From the NCBI GenBank assembly GCA_014380105.1, contig JACMKL010000820.1, forward strand, positions 1 to 13,726: a stretch of DNA of 13,726 bases, given 5' to 3'. Under the pieces are notes generated by a model. That model ran no database searches. It had not been told where the DNA came from and saw only the letters and a program-made list of their open reading frames with translations. The DNA is from Candidatus Melainabacteria bacterium (lineage in GTDB: Bacteria > Cyanobacteriota > Vampirovibrionia > Obscuribacterales > Obscuribacteraceae). A program made the translations under genes and the position numbers. Shown in pieces: positions 6,127 to 13,211 of the stretch. Each line of letters begins with the position of its first letter. Position 1 is the first letter of the stretch.

Positions 6127-9100
6127 TAGTTGGACACGACTTGTGTGATGCTGCGCATTAGCGGTATGAGCGCATCGGTGTCTCGTCCGTCGCTGAGGGT
6201 GACCAATAGTCCGCCACCGAAGTCAGCTATCACGAGGAAGCCTTTAGGTGTGCGGGCAACAACTTGATGGACACGGTTGTGTCCGATTTTCTTGATTGCT
6301 GTCTCTGTGTTCATGTAGACAGCAAGCGCCCAGATTCCGATCGAATCAGCTTCGATGTCTTGCGGCATAGTGTTGGCGATCAGAAGACCATCGTGACCGA
6401 TGATGATTGAGCCTACAACATCAGGTGTTGTGCCGATGTGGTGCAGGAGACCTTGAATTTCCGAAGCGGCTTCGAGAGTCAAAATCTTCATTTTAGTATC
6501 GGACAAATCAGAAGCAGTTAGTTTGCCGATTTTTTCTAAGTCTTTTTGGTCAAGCAAGAATTTGCCGATTGAGGCGATTCTTCCGGAGCCTGTGTCGCCG
6601 GTTGAATCCGGCTTAGCATCAAGACGTCCAAGACCTTCGATTTTTGGTGGCGGCAAGTGCACAACAGGCTCGTTTGCAACATCATTGATGGCGCGAACTG
6701 CTTCGGCGACATTTACCTGAGCTTGATTACTTGGACCTTGATCTTGAATTCCGAGGTTATCGGAGAAGATTTTATTCATCATGTTGTCGTCGACTTGAAA
6801 CAAACCGGTTTGTGGAGTTGGAGCTGGAGCCTGTGGTGCGGCAAAAGGTACTGGTGCCACAGGTGGCGCCATGTTTTGAGCTGGTTTTTGGTCGAATGAT
6901 TGCGGTTGCGCAAATGGCTGTGGTTGAGCGAACTGTTGTGGCTGCGCAAAAGGCTGCATTGCCGGTTGTGCAAAAGGTTGTGGTTGCTGACCGAAAGGCT
7001 GTGGTTGAGCAAACGGTTGTGGCTGAGGTTCTGGTGCGAATGGCTGTGGTGCTGGCGCTGCAGGAACAGGTGCGACAAAAGGAGCTGGTTGCGGTTCTGG
7101 CTCTGGCTCCGGTTCGGGATTTCCGCCAACAGGTCTTGCTTGTTCGGAGACACCCAAATTACGCGAGAACAAATCGTCCATCGCAGTATCGTCTAAATTG
7201 AATAGACCGTTTTTGTCCTGAGCTGGAGCGACTGGAGCAGCTGGAGCTGCCGCAAACGCTGGTTGAGGAGCCGAGATTGTAGGTGTTGTTGCTGGACCAT
7301 TGCCTCCTGCGGAAGCAGGGAATCCACCTGAAGCACTTGGAGGTGCGCCCCATGCTGGAGCCGGTAGTCCACCAGATGCGGTGGCATTATTTTTTGCCAT
7401 TACTGGCACTATTTTCGGCGCTTGAGCTTCGACTCCAGGAGCGATTGCTTGCGGCATCGCAAATGGATTTGGCGCTGGAGCTGGTGGCGCAAATGGTTGT
7501 GGCTGCGGTGTTGCGAACGGTTGCGCTGCGGCAGCCGGTGCACCGAATGGTTGAGCAGGCGCCGGCGGTGGTGCGCCAAATGGTTGTGGCGGTGCACCGA
7601 ATGGTTGCGGAGTTACTCCAAAGGGTTGTGGAGGCGGTGGAGCTCCAAAAGGTTGTGGTGCCGGATCAGCCGTTTGTGGTGTCACTGCCGCAGGTGCAAA
7701 TGGCTGTCCCCACGGATTAGCGGAACTAGCAGGTTCTGCAGTCGGAGCAGGAGCCCAGGCTGGAGCCGGAGCTGGAGCTGGAGCTGGAGCTGGTTCTGGA
7801 GTCGGTGCCCAGGCTGATTCAACGGCAGCTGCAGGTGACCAAGCTGGTTCAACTGGAGCTGGAGCAGGAGACCAGGCCGCTTCGATGTTTGATGGACCCG
7901 GTGACCAGGCTGATTCTAAGGGGGCAGCTGCAGGAGCCCAAGGCGATTCCGCTGCAGGAGCAGGGGCAGGAGTTGTTGCGGCTGGTTGTGGTGGAGTCCA
8001 TGGCGATTCTGACGGTGTAATCGGCAACGACTTCATCACAGCAGGTTGCGAAGGACCGGCCTGTTTTACTGGCGCTGCATTAGGTGCAGCATCATTAATA
8101 CCGAGATGCTCTGAGAAAATCTTGTCAATTTCGCTGTCGTCTACATTGAACAGAGAGCCAGTCTTATTGGTTTCAGGAACCGGCAAGGTTGGAGGTGCAA
8201 ATTGCGGAGTCGGCGGCGGCGGCGGTGGCATTGCTGGTGCTTGACCGAATGGTTGCGGATTAAAAGGTGGCGGGTTGATGCGCGCTGATGCTCCAGACTG
8301 ACCGCCAGTATTTGGCGCCACAGGTGGTTGTCCAAAGGGTTGCGCAAATGGTGCAGGCGGAGCGCCGTTAGGCGGATCTTGCATATGTAGTTGATCTTGC
8401 GCTTCTACTACAGGCAAATCCCAACTCGAAGCAGTGATTACTTGATCAGCAGGCATTGCAAATGGATTTGGTTTAGCTTCACCTGGTGCTCCCTGCGCTT
8501 GAGGGACGACTGGAGGCGCGCCCCATGCCGGAGCAGGAGGAGCCAACTGTTGGCCTTCTGGTGTTGCCGTTGTAGGAGTGAGTTGTTGCGTTCTCTCCTG
8601 TATAGGTACATCCCATCTTGGTGGCGGTGCTGAAAGCTCTGGCGACTTTGGCACGCCCGGACGATCTTGTATAGGTACATCCCAACGTGACTCACCGTGC
8701 GAAGGTGCTGGTGCTTGAGCGACAGGTTGAGCTGCTTTTGCTGCTTGAGCAGCTTGGGCAGCTTCTAGTTTTAAGCGATCTTGAATAGGCATGTCCCAAC
8801 GAGCCGCTTCGTCATCTGGCATCCCTGGAGCTTGGTTTTCCGAAAGGACATTCGTCAGACGATCCATGATGGAGTCTTTTGGAATACCTGCTCCGGTGCC
8901 GGGGAGTGGTGGTGCTTGAGAAGCTGGTTGCGGCATCGGAATAGGTGCCGGTGCTGAATTTGGAGCAGGTGTTCCCCATGGATTGTTTGCTACTGGAGCT
9001 GCGTCCGGAGCTGGTCCACGATCTTGAATTGGAGTGTCCCAACGATTTTGACTATCAGTAGGTGCTGCTGCTTGTGGACGTGACTGTATAGGATTGTCCC

Positions 9101-11327
9101 AACGATTTTGGGCATCGGCTGTAGGAGCTTGCACTGCTGGTACCGGAGGTGGTGCAGGTGGCATCGCTGGAGCTGGTGACGGTGCACCCCATCCTTTAGG
9201 AGGAGCAGGAGCATTTGAGACTAGTGCATCAGAGCCCGGTGTAAAAGCTCTCCATGTGCCGGTCTCAATTTGTTCAGGATCTACTTGCCATGCTGTTCCG
9301 GTCTTTTTCGGTTCTGCTGCTGGTGCTGCCTGTGGTGCACCGGCTGGTGCTCCAGCATTGGCGGATGGGTTAGATGCGCCTTGAGCTGCATCACCACCCC
9401 AAGAGTTGTTGCCTTGGCCCCAACCACCTGGTGCTGTGGGAGCATTGCCCCAACTGTCGCCCAGTGATTGTTGTTTCTGACCGACCTGACCCCATGAATT
9501 TTCACCAGGAGCCTGACCCCATGCGCCGTTTGGGCTACCAGCGGGCTGACCGTTGACAGGGGCACCTGGTTGCGGTGGTGCTTCTTCAGCTTTTGGTTGT
9601 CCCCAACTTCCAGCCTGTTGTGGAGGAGTCGCCCAACTGTCAGGCACTGCCTGTGGTGCAGGTGCTTGTGGAGGTTGTTGTCCGACTGGGTCTTGATTGA
9701 CTGGCTGTCCAGCTTGCCATCCGCCAGCCTGACCACCGGCCCAAGCCGAATTGTCAGGTGCGCTGCCATGCCACGAATTTGTTTCTGCCGCAGGAGCTGG
9801 CACCGGTTGTGGTGCCGGTTGCGCCGGCTGTTCTGGTTGAGCGACCGGTTGATTCCAACCTCCGCCTTGCGCACCACCCCAGGCATCTGCTGCCGCTCCG
9901 CCACCACCACCTGGAGCCCAGGCTGGCTGCGAGCCGGATTGTCCGGGCTGCAATGGTTTGTTCCATGCTTGATTTACTGCTGGTTGTGCGTCACCACCTG
10001 CTAAAACTGGTCCGCCGATCGGTTTGTTGAATGCGGGTGGCTGTAGTGGTGCACCAAACTTGTTTGATACAGGCTGTTGCGCTACTTCATCAGGATCGTC
10101 CCAGGCACCGCCTTGTGGAGGTGGTCCCCAGTCGGCATCTTCACCCGCGTTTCCTTTGGGATCGTTTTGCCAACCTTTATCTCCCCATGCTCCACCGGAC
10201 TGACCAGGCACTGCCTGTGGTGCGCCACCCGCTGCAGATTGACTAGCAGCGGCAGCTCCTGCCGGTGGTCCGCCCCAAGCCGAAGATTCGGTCGGTCCCG
10301 TTTTGCCCCAAGATCCCATTCCGGGAGGGCTAATGTCGTGGCCTTGTTGCACTTGACCTTGTACTGGTATTCCAGGCAAAGGTGGTGCTCCACCCATTTG
10401 CGCAGGCACGCCAGGCATAGGCATATTATTGTTCGACTGACCAGGAAGTCCGGTCGACTCATTCATAGGTTGACGATTCGGAAGATTCTGCGGCTTCATC
10501 CAATTGGATTCTTCATCGGCTCTGGCAGCGTTAGGACCGGGCCCGAGTTCGTCTTCAATTGAAATAGGTTCGTGCTCACCAGTTGCTCTTTGAGATTCGG
10601 CAATCTTCCTTCTTATAGATTCGGCAAGTGTCAAAGGTTGATCTTCGGTCAACTGGTTTGGTCCAGCCATGCCGAATTTTTCACCAAGAGATCGCGTGGT
10701 GGATTGCGCTTCGCGGCTATCCATCAATGGTTCGGACATGCCTTTAGCAATTGCCTTTAGACGTGTTGCGGTGCCAGAATGATCTTCCGGTGCCTTACCT
10801 CTTGCTGCCGGTGGCTGCATTTGTGGAGGAATAGTGTCGTCATATTGTTGCTGCTGTTGCTGTTGTCCTTGAATAGGATTTTGTTGATTTTGGTTGGTTG
10901 GAAACTGGGAGCGATGTGGAAAACGACTGCCACCAGCTGGTTCCATATCCATAGGGGGAATGGTGCTATTTTTGCCGCGACCACCTTGCTGTGCTGCCGG
11001 AGCGCCCATTGCAGAGCCCTGTCCACCTTTTTTGTCAGGTTTCGCTTTGCCCTTCCCGAACATTGTGCTGATGAAAGCAAATGGTGAAACTTTTTGTTCA
11101 GGAAGATCTTCCATAATTGCTCTGGCTAATGCCTCAGGTTGGGGCGGCGTCATATCATCAGGAAGCTGAACATCGTCAGCTGCCAACAAAACTTGTTGAA
11201 TTTGATGGTGAAATTTCGCGCAGGACTCGCATGTTTCGAGGTGAGCAGACAGCATGCGCTCATCTTGCGCCTGCAGATCCATATCGAATCGTTGTTGAAT
11301 TAGGTGTCGGAATCGACTGCAATTCAT
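6126..11327 (-). CDS. Giant zinc-finger anti-sigma protein with disordered repeats and C-terminal Roadblock/LC7 domain
   Basis: 1733 residues. Residues 1-65 are a putative zinc-finger anti-sigma (zf-HC2/ZAS) domain: C3, then H29-x3-C33-x2-C36 in a helical context (HLETCESCAKFHHQI). Such domains bind and hold ECF sigma factors, and one is encoded directly upstream (35-base gap). Residues about 70-1590 are low-complexity, rich in Pro, Ala, Gln, Gly and Trp: a Q-run near residue 160, Trp-Gly-rich 330-700, RWDxPIQxR repeats 742-912, WxP repeats 1107-1196, two QPF blocks, and three GLFxxDD modules (1056, 1372, 1506). Residues about 1613-1733 match a Roadblock/LC7 (MglB-like) domain (VVGSIIIGHDGLLIAN; KGFLVIADFGGGLLVTLS), which typically dimerises or binds small GTPases. 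No membrane segment or signal peptide is visible, so it is expected to be cytoplasmic. The start lacks a clear Shine-Dalgarno and may rely on coupling. The N- and C-terminal domains are well supported; their combined function is inferred. Confidence 0.92.
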   Translation of the reverse strand: MNCSRFRHLIQQRFDMDLQAQDERMLSAHLETCESCAKFHHQIQQVLLAADDVQLPDDMTPPQPEALARAIMEDLPEQKVSPFAFISTMFGKGKAKPDKKGGQGSAMGAPAAQQGGRGKNSTIPPMDMEPAGGSRFPHRSQFPTNQNQQNPIQGQQQQQQQYDDTIPPQMQPPAARGKAPEDHSGTATRLKAIAKGMSEPLMDSREAQSTTRSLGEKFGMAGPNQLTEDQPLTLAESIRRKIAESQRATGEHEPISIEDELGPGPNAARADEESNWMKPQNLPNRQPMNESTGLPGQSNNNMPMPGVPAQMGGAPPLPGIPVQGQVQQGHDISPPGMGSWGKTGPTESSAWGGPPAGAAAASQSAAGGAPQAVPGQSGGAWGDKGWQNDPKGNAGEDADWGPPPQGGAWDDPDEVAQQPVSNKFGAPLQPPAFNKPIGGPVLAGGDAQPAVNQAWNKPLQPGQSGSQPAWAPGGGGGAAADAWGGAQGGGWNQPVAQPEQPAQPAPQPVPAPAAETNSWHGSAPDNSAWAGGQAGGWQAGQPVNQDPVGQQPPQAPAPQAVPDSWATPPQQAGSWGQPKAEEAPPQPGAPVNGQPAGSPNGAWGQAPGENSWGQVGQKQQSLGDSWGNAPTAPGGWGQGNNSWGGDAAQGASNPSANAGAPAGAPQAAPAAEPKKTGTAWQVDPEQIETGTWRAFTPGSDALVSNAPAPPKGWGAPSPAPAMPPAPPPVPAVQAPTADAQNRWDNPIQSRPQAAAPTDSQNRWDTPIQDRGPAPDAAPVANNPWGTPAPNSAPAPIPMPQPASQAPPLPGTGAGIPKDSIMDRLTNVLSENQAPGMPDDEAARWDMPIQDRLKLEAAQAAQAAKAAQPVAQAPAPSHGESRWDVPIQDRPGVPKSPELSAPPPRWDVPIQERTQQLTPTTATPEGQQLAPPAPAWGAPPVVPQAQGAPGEAKPNPFAMPADQVITASSWDLPVVEAQDQLHMQDPPNGAPPAPFAQPFGQPPVAPNTGGQSGASARINPPPFNPQPFGQAPAMPPPPPPTPQFAPPTLPVPETNKTGSLFNVDDSEIDKIFSEHLGINDAAPNAAPVKQAGPSQPAVMKSLPITPSESPWTPPQPAATTPAPAPAAESPWAPAAAPLESAWSPGPSNIEAAWSPAPAPVEPAWSPAAAVESAWAPTPEPAPAPAPAPAPAWAPAPTAEPASSANPWGQPFAPAAVTPQTADPAPQPFGAPPPPQPFGVTPQPFGAPPQPFGAPPPAPAQPFGAPAAAAQPFATPQPQPFAPPAPAPNPFAMPQAIAPGVEAQAPKIVPVMAKNNATASGGLPAPAWGAPPSASGGFPASAGGNGPATTPTISAPQPAFAAAPAAPVAPAQDKNGLFNLDDTAMDDLFSRNLGVSEQARPVGGNPEPEPEPEPQPAPFVAPVPAAPAPQPFAPEPQPQPFAQPQPFGQQPQPFAQPAMQPFAQPQQFAQPQPFAQPQSFDQKPAQNMAPPVAPVPFAAPQAPAPTPQTGLFQVDDNMMNKIFSDNLGIQDQGPSNQAQVNVAEAVRAINDVANEPVVHLPPPKIEGLGRLDAKPDSTGDTGSGRIASIGKFLLDQKDLEKIGKLTASDLSDTKMKILTLEAASEIQGLLHHIGTTPDVVGSIIIGHDGLLIANTMPQDIEADSIGIWALAVYMNTETAIKKIGHNRVHQVVARTPKGFLVIADFGGGLLVTLSDGRDTDALIPLMRSITQVVSN
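6747..6812 (-). repeat. GLFxxDD module, copy 3
   Basis: Residues 1506-1527 (QTGLFQVDDNMM, then NKIFSDNLGI) repeat the pattern G-L-F-x-[VL]-D-D-x-x-[IM]-[DN]-x-[IL]-F-S-x-[NH]-L-G-[IV] found at 7149-7214 and 8097-8162. It is the copy nearest the Roadblock domain. The DNA at 6801-6812 is also a perfect 12-base palindrome, probably by chance of codon choice. Confidence 0.85.
6893..7065 (-). repeat. QPF repeat block B
   Basis: Irregular tandem units of QPFAQP, QPFGQQP and similar, coding residues about 1421-1478 between GLFxxDD copies 2 and 3. The units share codons strongly (GGTTGTGGTTGAGCAAA-like on the plus strand), which points to expansion by slippage or recombination. Confidence 0.75.
7149..7214 (-). 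repeat. GLFxxDD module, copy 2
   Basis: Residues 1372-1393 (KNGLFNLDDTAM, then DDLFSRNLGV). Same 22-residue module as copies 1 and 3. It is acidic and amphipathic, and stands out from the Pro/Gln-rich surroundings as a likely short helix. Confidence 0.85.
7462..7665 (-). repeat. QPF repeat block A
   Basis: Seven or so units of QPFGAP, QPFGVT, QPFATP and QPFAPP with Pro/Ala spacers, coding residues about 1222-1289. The same QPF core recurs in block B, so the two blocks probably share an origin. Confidence 0.75.
7740..8009 (-). repeat. WxP repeat block
   Basis: Residues 1107-1196 contain recurring units ESPWTP, ESPWAP, ESAWSP, EAAWSP, EPAWSP, ESAWAP and PAWAPA, spaced by Ala/Pro stretches. 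A tryptophan framed by Ser/Ala and Pro in each unit suggests either a sticker residue in a disordered chain or a docking peptide. Confidence 0.8.
7762..7791 (+). repeat. Hexanucleotide tandem repeat (GGAGCY)5
   Basis: One GGAGCC unit followed by four GGAGCT units on the plus strand, coding an alternating Ala-Pro run on the minus strand inside the WxP block. Being almost perfect, it is likely to vary in copy number between strains without breaking the frame. Confidence 0.85.
8097..8162 (-). repeat. GLFxxDD module, copy 1
   Basis: Residues 1056-1077 (TGSLFNVDDSEI, then DKIFSEHLGI). First of three related acidic modules in the giant anti-sigma protein; Gly-Ser replaces Gly-Leu only in the first positions. 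Confidence 0.85.
8592..9104 (-). repeat. Five RWDxPIQxR peptide repeats
   Basis: The nine-residue motif R-W-D-[NTMV]-P-I-Q-[SDE]-R starts at residues 742, 762, 843, 881 and 904 (bases 9078-9104, 9018-9044, 8775-8801, 8661-8687, 8592-8618). A degenerate relative, SSWDLPVV, has its Trp at residue 969. Spacers differ in length and composition while the core is kept, which suggests selection on a binding peptide and not recent duplication alone. Confidence 0.9.
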
Positions 11328-11362
11328 TATCAGTTACCGCTTTCTTTCATCGATATAAATTA

Positions 11363-11935
11363 CTAACCCCTGCCCAAGCATTTCACTATCTGCACCCTGG
11401 CTCTGTACAACCATGCTTGTATGGTTTCTTTCGGCTGGTGCAAAACCGAACCCATCTGCTCGTAAGTCAGATCCAACTGGTGTCTGAGCATGAAAACCTT
11501 TTGTTGTTCTTCGGACAACGTGCTCAGGCATCTGCGCACTCTTTGCGTTCCGAGAATGACGGTTGTTTCCCAGTCCATATTGCTCGAGCCGTCGGAAGCT
11601 GGATCCGTGCGAGCATTTGGTGGTAACGGACCGGTAAATTGTGAATGATACTCGGCACAGGCGTCAACGATAAATTGTGACACCCAGTACCAGAGTGGCA
11701 TATTCACAGTTTTGGGATTGGTATGTTTTAAGGCGGCGAATGCATTGCGAAACGCCATAATCGTCAATTCTGTGGCAGTTTCCGGGTTACCCGTCGCCAT
11801 GTAAGCGATTGCATAGAAGCGCTCTTGATGAGTCCAAACGAAATCATTGCGCTGCTCTTTATTGCCTTTCTTTAATTCGAAAAGCACCGCCGAGGCAGCT
11901 TGATTGAAATTATTTCGCGAAGGAAGGATGGGCAT
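11363..11935 (-). CDS. ECF-type RNA polymerase sigma factor
   Basis: 190 residues. Residues about 28-100 fit sigma region 2 (ERFYAIAYMATGNPETATELTIMAFRNA, written in parts: ERFYAIAYMATGNPE, then AFRNAFAAL, then WYWVSQFIVDA). Residues about 133-186 fit region 4 with a helix-turn-helix (LSEEQQKVFMLRHQ, LTYEQMGSVLHQPKETIQAW, then LYRARVQIVK). A Pro/Ser/Asp-rich linker joins them, and regions 1 and 3 are absent, as in ECF (group 4) sigma factors. It directs RNA polymerase to a specific regulon. Region 2 is divergent: the usual acidic 'AEDL' core reads ATEL. The ATG at 11935 lacks a clear Shine-Dalgarno and is preceded by an A-run. The gene lies 35 bases upstream of the anti-sigma gene, so one operon is likely. 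Target promoters cannot be read from this window. Confidence 0.9.
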   Translation of the reverse strand: MPILPSRNNFNQAASAVLFELKKGNKEQRNDFVWTHQERFYAIAYMATGNPETATELTIMAFRNAFAALKHTNPKTVNMPLWYWVSQFIVDACAEYHSQFTGPLPPNARTDPASDGSSNMDWETTVILGTQRVRRCLSTLSEEQQKVFMLRHQLDLTYEQMGSVLHQPKETIQAWLYRARVQIVKCLGRG

Positions 11936-12316
11936 TTTTTTGGGACAACCGTCTACATACGGAAAGAATAGCCATGAATTGCGTTTGGGCGGGACGTCAT
12001 GAGGCTAATACTTGCATTAATTGCGCAATAACGCCGTGCTACGCCTTAGCACTACCTGCAAAAGCAGATGTGGTACCCCAATCAGCAACTCCGAATGAAG
12101 ACAATCGAGTTGCCGACCGCCAAGCAGCCACTCATCCAGTTTACCTGATTCGGGCGGGACTCAGGATGGATTTTGTGGGATAACTGGTGGGTTCAAATAC
12201 GCTTTCGGACCGAAAACAACCCCCTCCAAAGGCGAACAGTGCTCATACCGCTAACATATGATGTACCACGATACGCGCGTAAGTATCTTCATACTGATAA
12301 TTAGGAAGCTCGCTTG
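11936..12316. promoter_or_regulatory. Divergent intergenic region upstream of the sigma operon
   Basis: This 381-base gap holds no credible gene; the plus-strand frame at 11974-12183 has no ribosome site and no family features. It contains a perfect ten-base palindrome ATTGCGCAAT (12020-12029), a stem GTGCTA/TAGCAC (12036-12041 with 12047-12052, five-base loop), and the inverted-repeat cluster near 12270-12295. A self-recognised ECF promoter for the sigma gene would be expected here, but no convincing -35/-10 pair was found on the minus strand. For the rightward gene, TATGAT at 12257-12262 is the best -10, with only a poor -35 (CGAACA, 12233-12238). Confidence 0.4.
12270..12295. promoter_or_regulatory. 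Overlapping inverted repeats, possible operator
   Basis: Three symmetric elements overlap: a perfect palindrome TACGCGCGTA (12272-12281), GATAC/GTATC (12270-12274 with 12283-12287), and AGTAT/ATACT (12282-12286 with 12291-12295, loop CTTC). They end eight bases before the Shine-Dalgarno-like AGGAAG (12303-12308). They could be a repressor site or alternative mRNA hairpins controlling the 12317 gene. Confidence 0.4.
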
Positions 12317-13204
12317 ATGTCATTACCGGAAACGCAAACGATCCAGATCAAGGTCCTCAACCCTGCCGCTTACACGCTAAACCATGTGGTGGCGGAGGCT
12401 CGCAGTTGTGCACCTCAAGATCTTAATCTAGCCTGTGCCAATGTCGACCTCTCCGAAACAACAGGAAAAGTGGTCGCAGAAGTGTCCGAATTCGTAAACT
12501 TTGTTGTTACGGATTTTTTCTCACTTCTTCATCGAAGCGGGCTTTACAACAGACAAAAAGCACTCTGGGAATCTATCGCTCGGGCAATCAAGGTCTCAAT
12601 TTATCCGGTCACTCAAGGTCTCTTTCGGAAAGAAGATTTACCAATTTTTGACGTCCATTTTGAAGACTCTAATGGTGCCACGACCGTTCTTGCACTGGTG
12701 GTGCAAAGCCATGCCAAATGGAAAGACGAGAAATATGTTATCGGTACGCTCAAGGAATTACTTCATCGCGCCGGACAATTGGATCGCAAGCGACCTTCCT
12801 TGAGAGCCATACTGATAGTCGCTCCCAAGCCTTTTTCAAAAGCACTTTTGACACACGTCGAAAAAATGATCGGTGGTCAAGATCCGGTTGCTCGCTATGA
12901 ATCGGTCTTGCCGGCGCCGCTCAACATTCACATCGATTTGATTGAGTACGGCACTGATCTGGATAATGACGATTCTGAGGCTGAAACCCATCAGTTGGGC
13001 GCCTTGAAAGATGCTTCAGGGTCGGATGTTTCGAATGAAACCTCCCCTCGCGGGTTTTTAGAAGATGACCCAAATATCATTGGAGATGAAACTGCTCTCC
13101 ACCCGAATGATTTGAGACCACCTTCCGATCAGAAAGGTCGCTTCTCATTTCAGCTCGTGCAGCCTGCTTTGCCCGTGAAAAGACGCAGCGGCGCTCATAA
13201 GTAA
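12317..13204 (+). CDS. Unrecognised 295-residue cytoplasmic protein
   Basis: I start it at the ATG at 12317, eight bases after AGGAAG (12303-12308); the adjacent TTG at 12314 is the only close alternative and adds one residue. I do not recognise the family. Residues about 1-205 look folded with mixed helices and strands: a helical stretch FVNFVVTDFFSLLHRSGLY, then strands IFDVHFEDSNGATTVLALVV, then QSHAKWKDEKYVIGTLKELL, then LRAILIVAPKPFS. The order strand-turn-strand with a Lys followed by a helix vaguely recalls PD-(D/E)xK nuclease-like folds, but the acidic residue before the Lys is Gln-Ser-His, so I would not assign it. Residues about 215-295 are acidic and polar, probably disordered, ending in basic KRRSGAHK. 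No signal peptide or membrane segment. It is divergent from the sigma operon and convergent with the carboxylase gene. Confidence 0.8.
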   Translation: MSLPETQTIQIKVLNPAAYTLNHVVAEARSCAPQDLNLACANVDLSETTGKVVAEVSEFVNFVVTDFFSLLHRSGLYNRQKALWESIARAIKVSIYPVTQGLFRKEDLPIFDVHFEDSNGATTVLALVVQSHAKWKDEKYVIGTLKELLHRAGQLDRKRPSLRAILIVAPKPFSKALLTHVEKMIGGQDPVARYESVLPAPLNIHIDLIEYGTDLDNDDSEAETHQLGALKDASGSDVSNETSPRGFLEDDPNIIGDETALHPNDLRPPSDQKGRFSFQLVQPALPVKRRSGAHK

Positions 13205-13211
13205 TACAAAA

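Noticed and set aside
6801..6812. Perfect 12-base palindrome inside the giant gene
   Set aside because: It falls in a GLFxxDD module and is explained by the codons for Gln-Thr-Gly-Leu; no sign of a binding site there.
6731..7201. Long plus-strand frame opposite the giant anti-sigma gene (and similar frames at 7283-7720, 7422-7817, 9570-10004)
   Set aside because: They are Leu/Val/Arg/Trp-rich antisense readings of the Pro/Gln/Ala repeats, with no folded pattern and no ribosome sites. The minus frame is open for 1733 codons and has recognisable domains at both ends.
6893..7665. Repeat blocks as a CRISPR array
   Set aside because: Units are in-frame coding repeats without constant-length unique spacers, and no cas genes are present.
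11974..12183. 69-codon plus-strand frame between the sigma gene and the orphan gene
   Set aside because: No Shine-Dalgarno, no recognisable domain, and it lies where both divergent genes need promoters. Its two CxxC-like cysteines are not enough to call a zinc protein.
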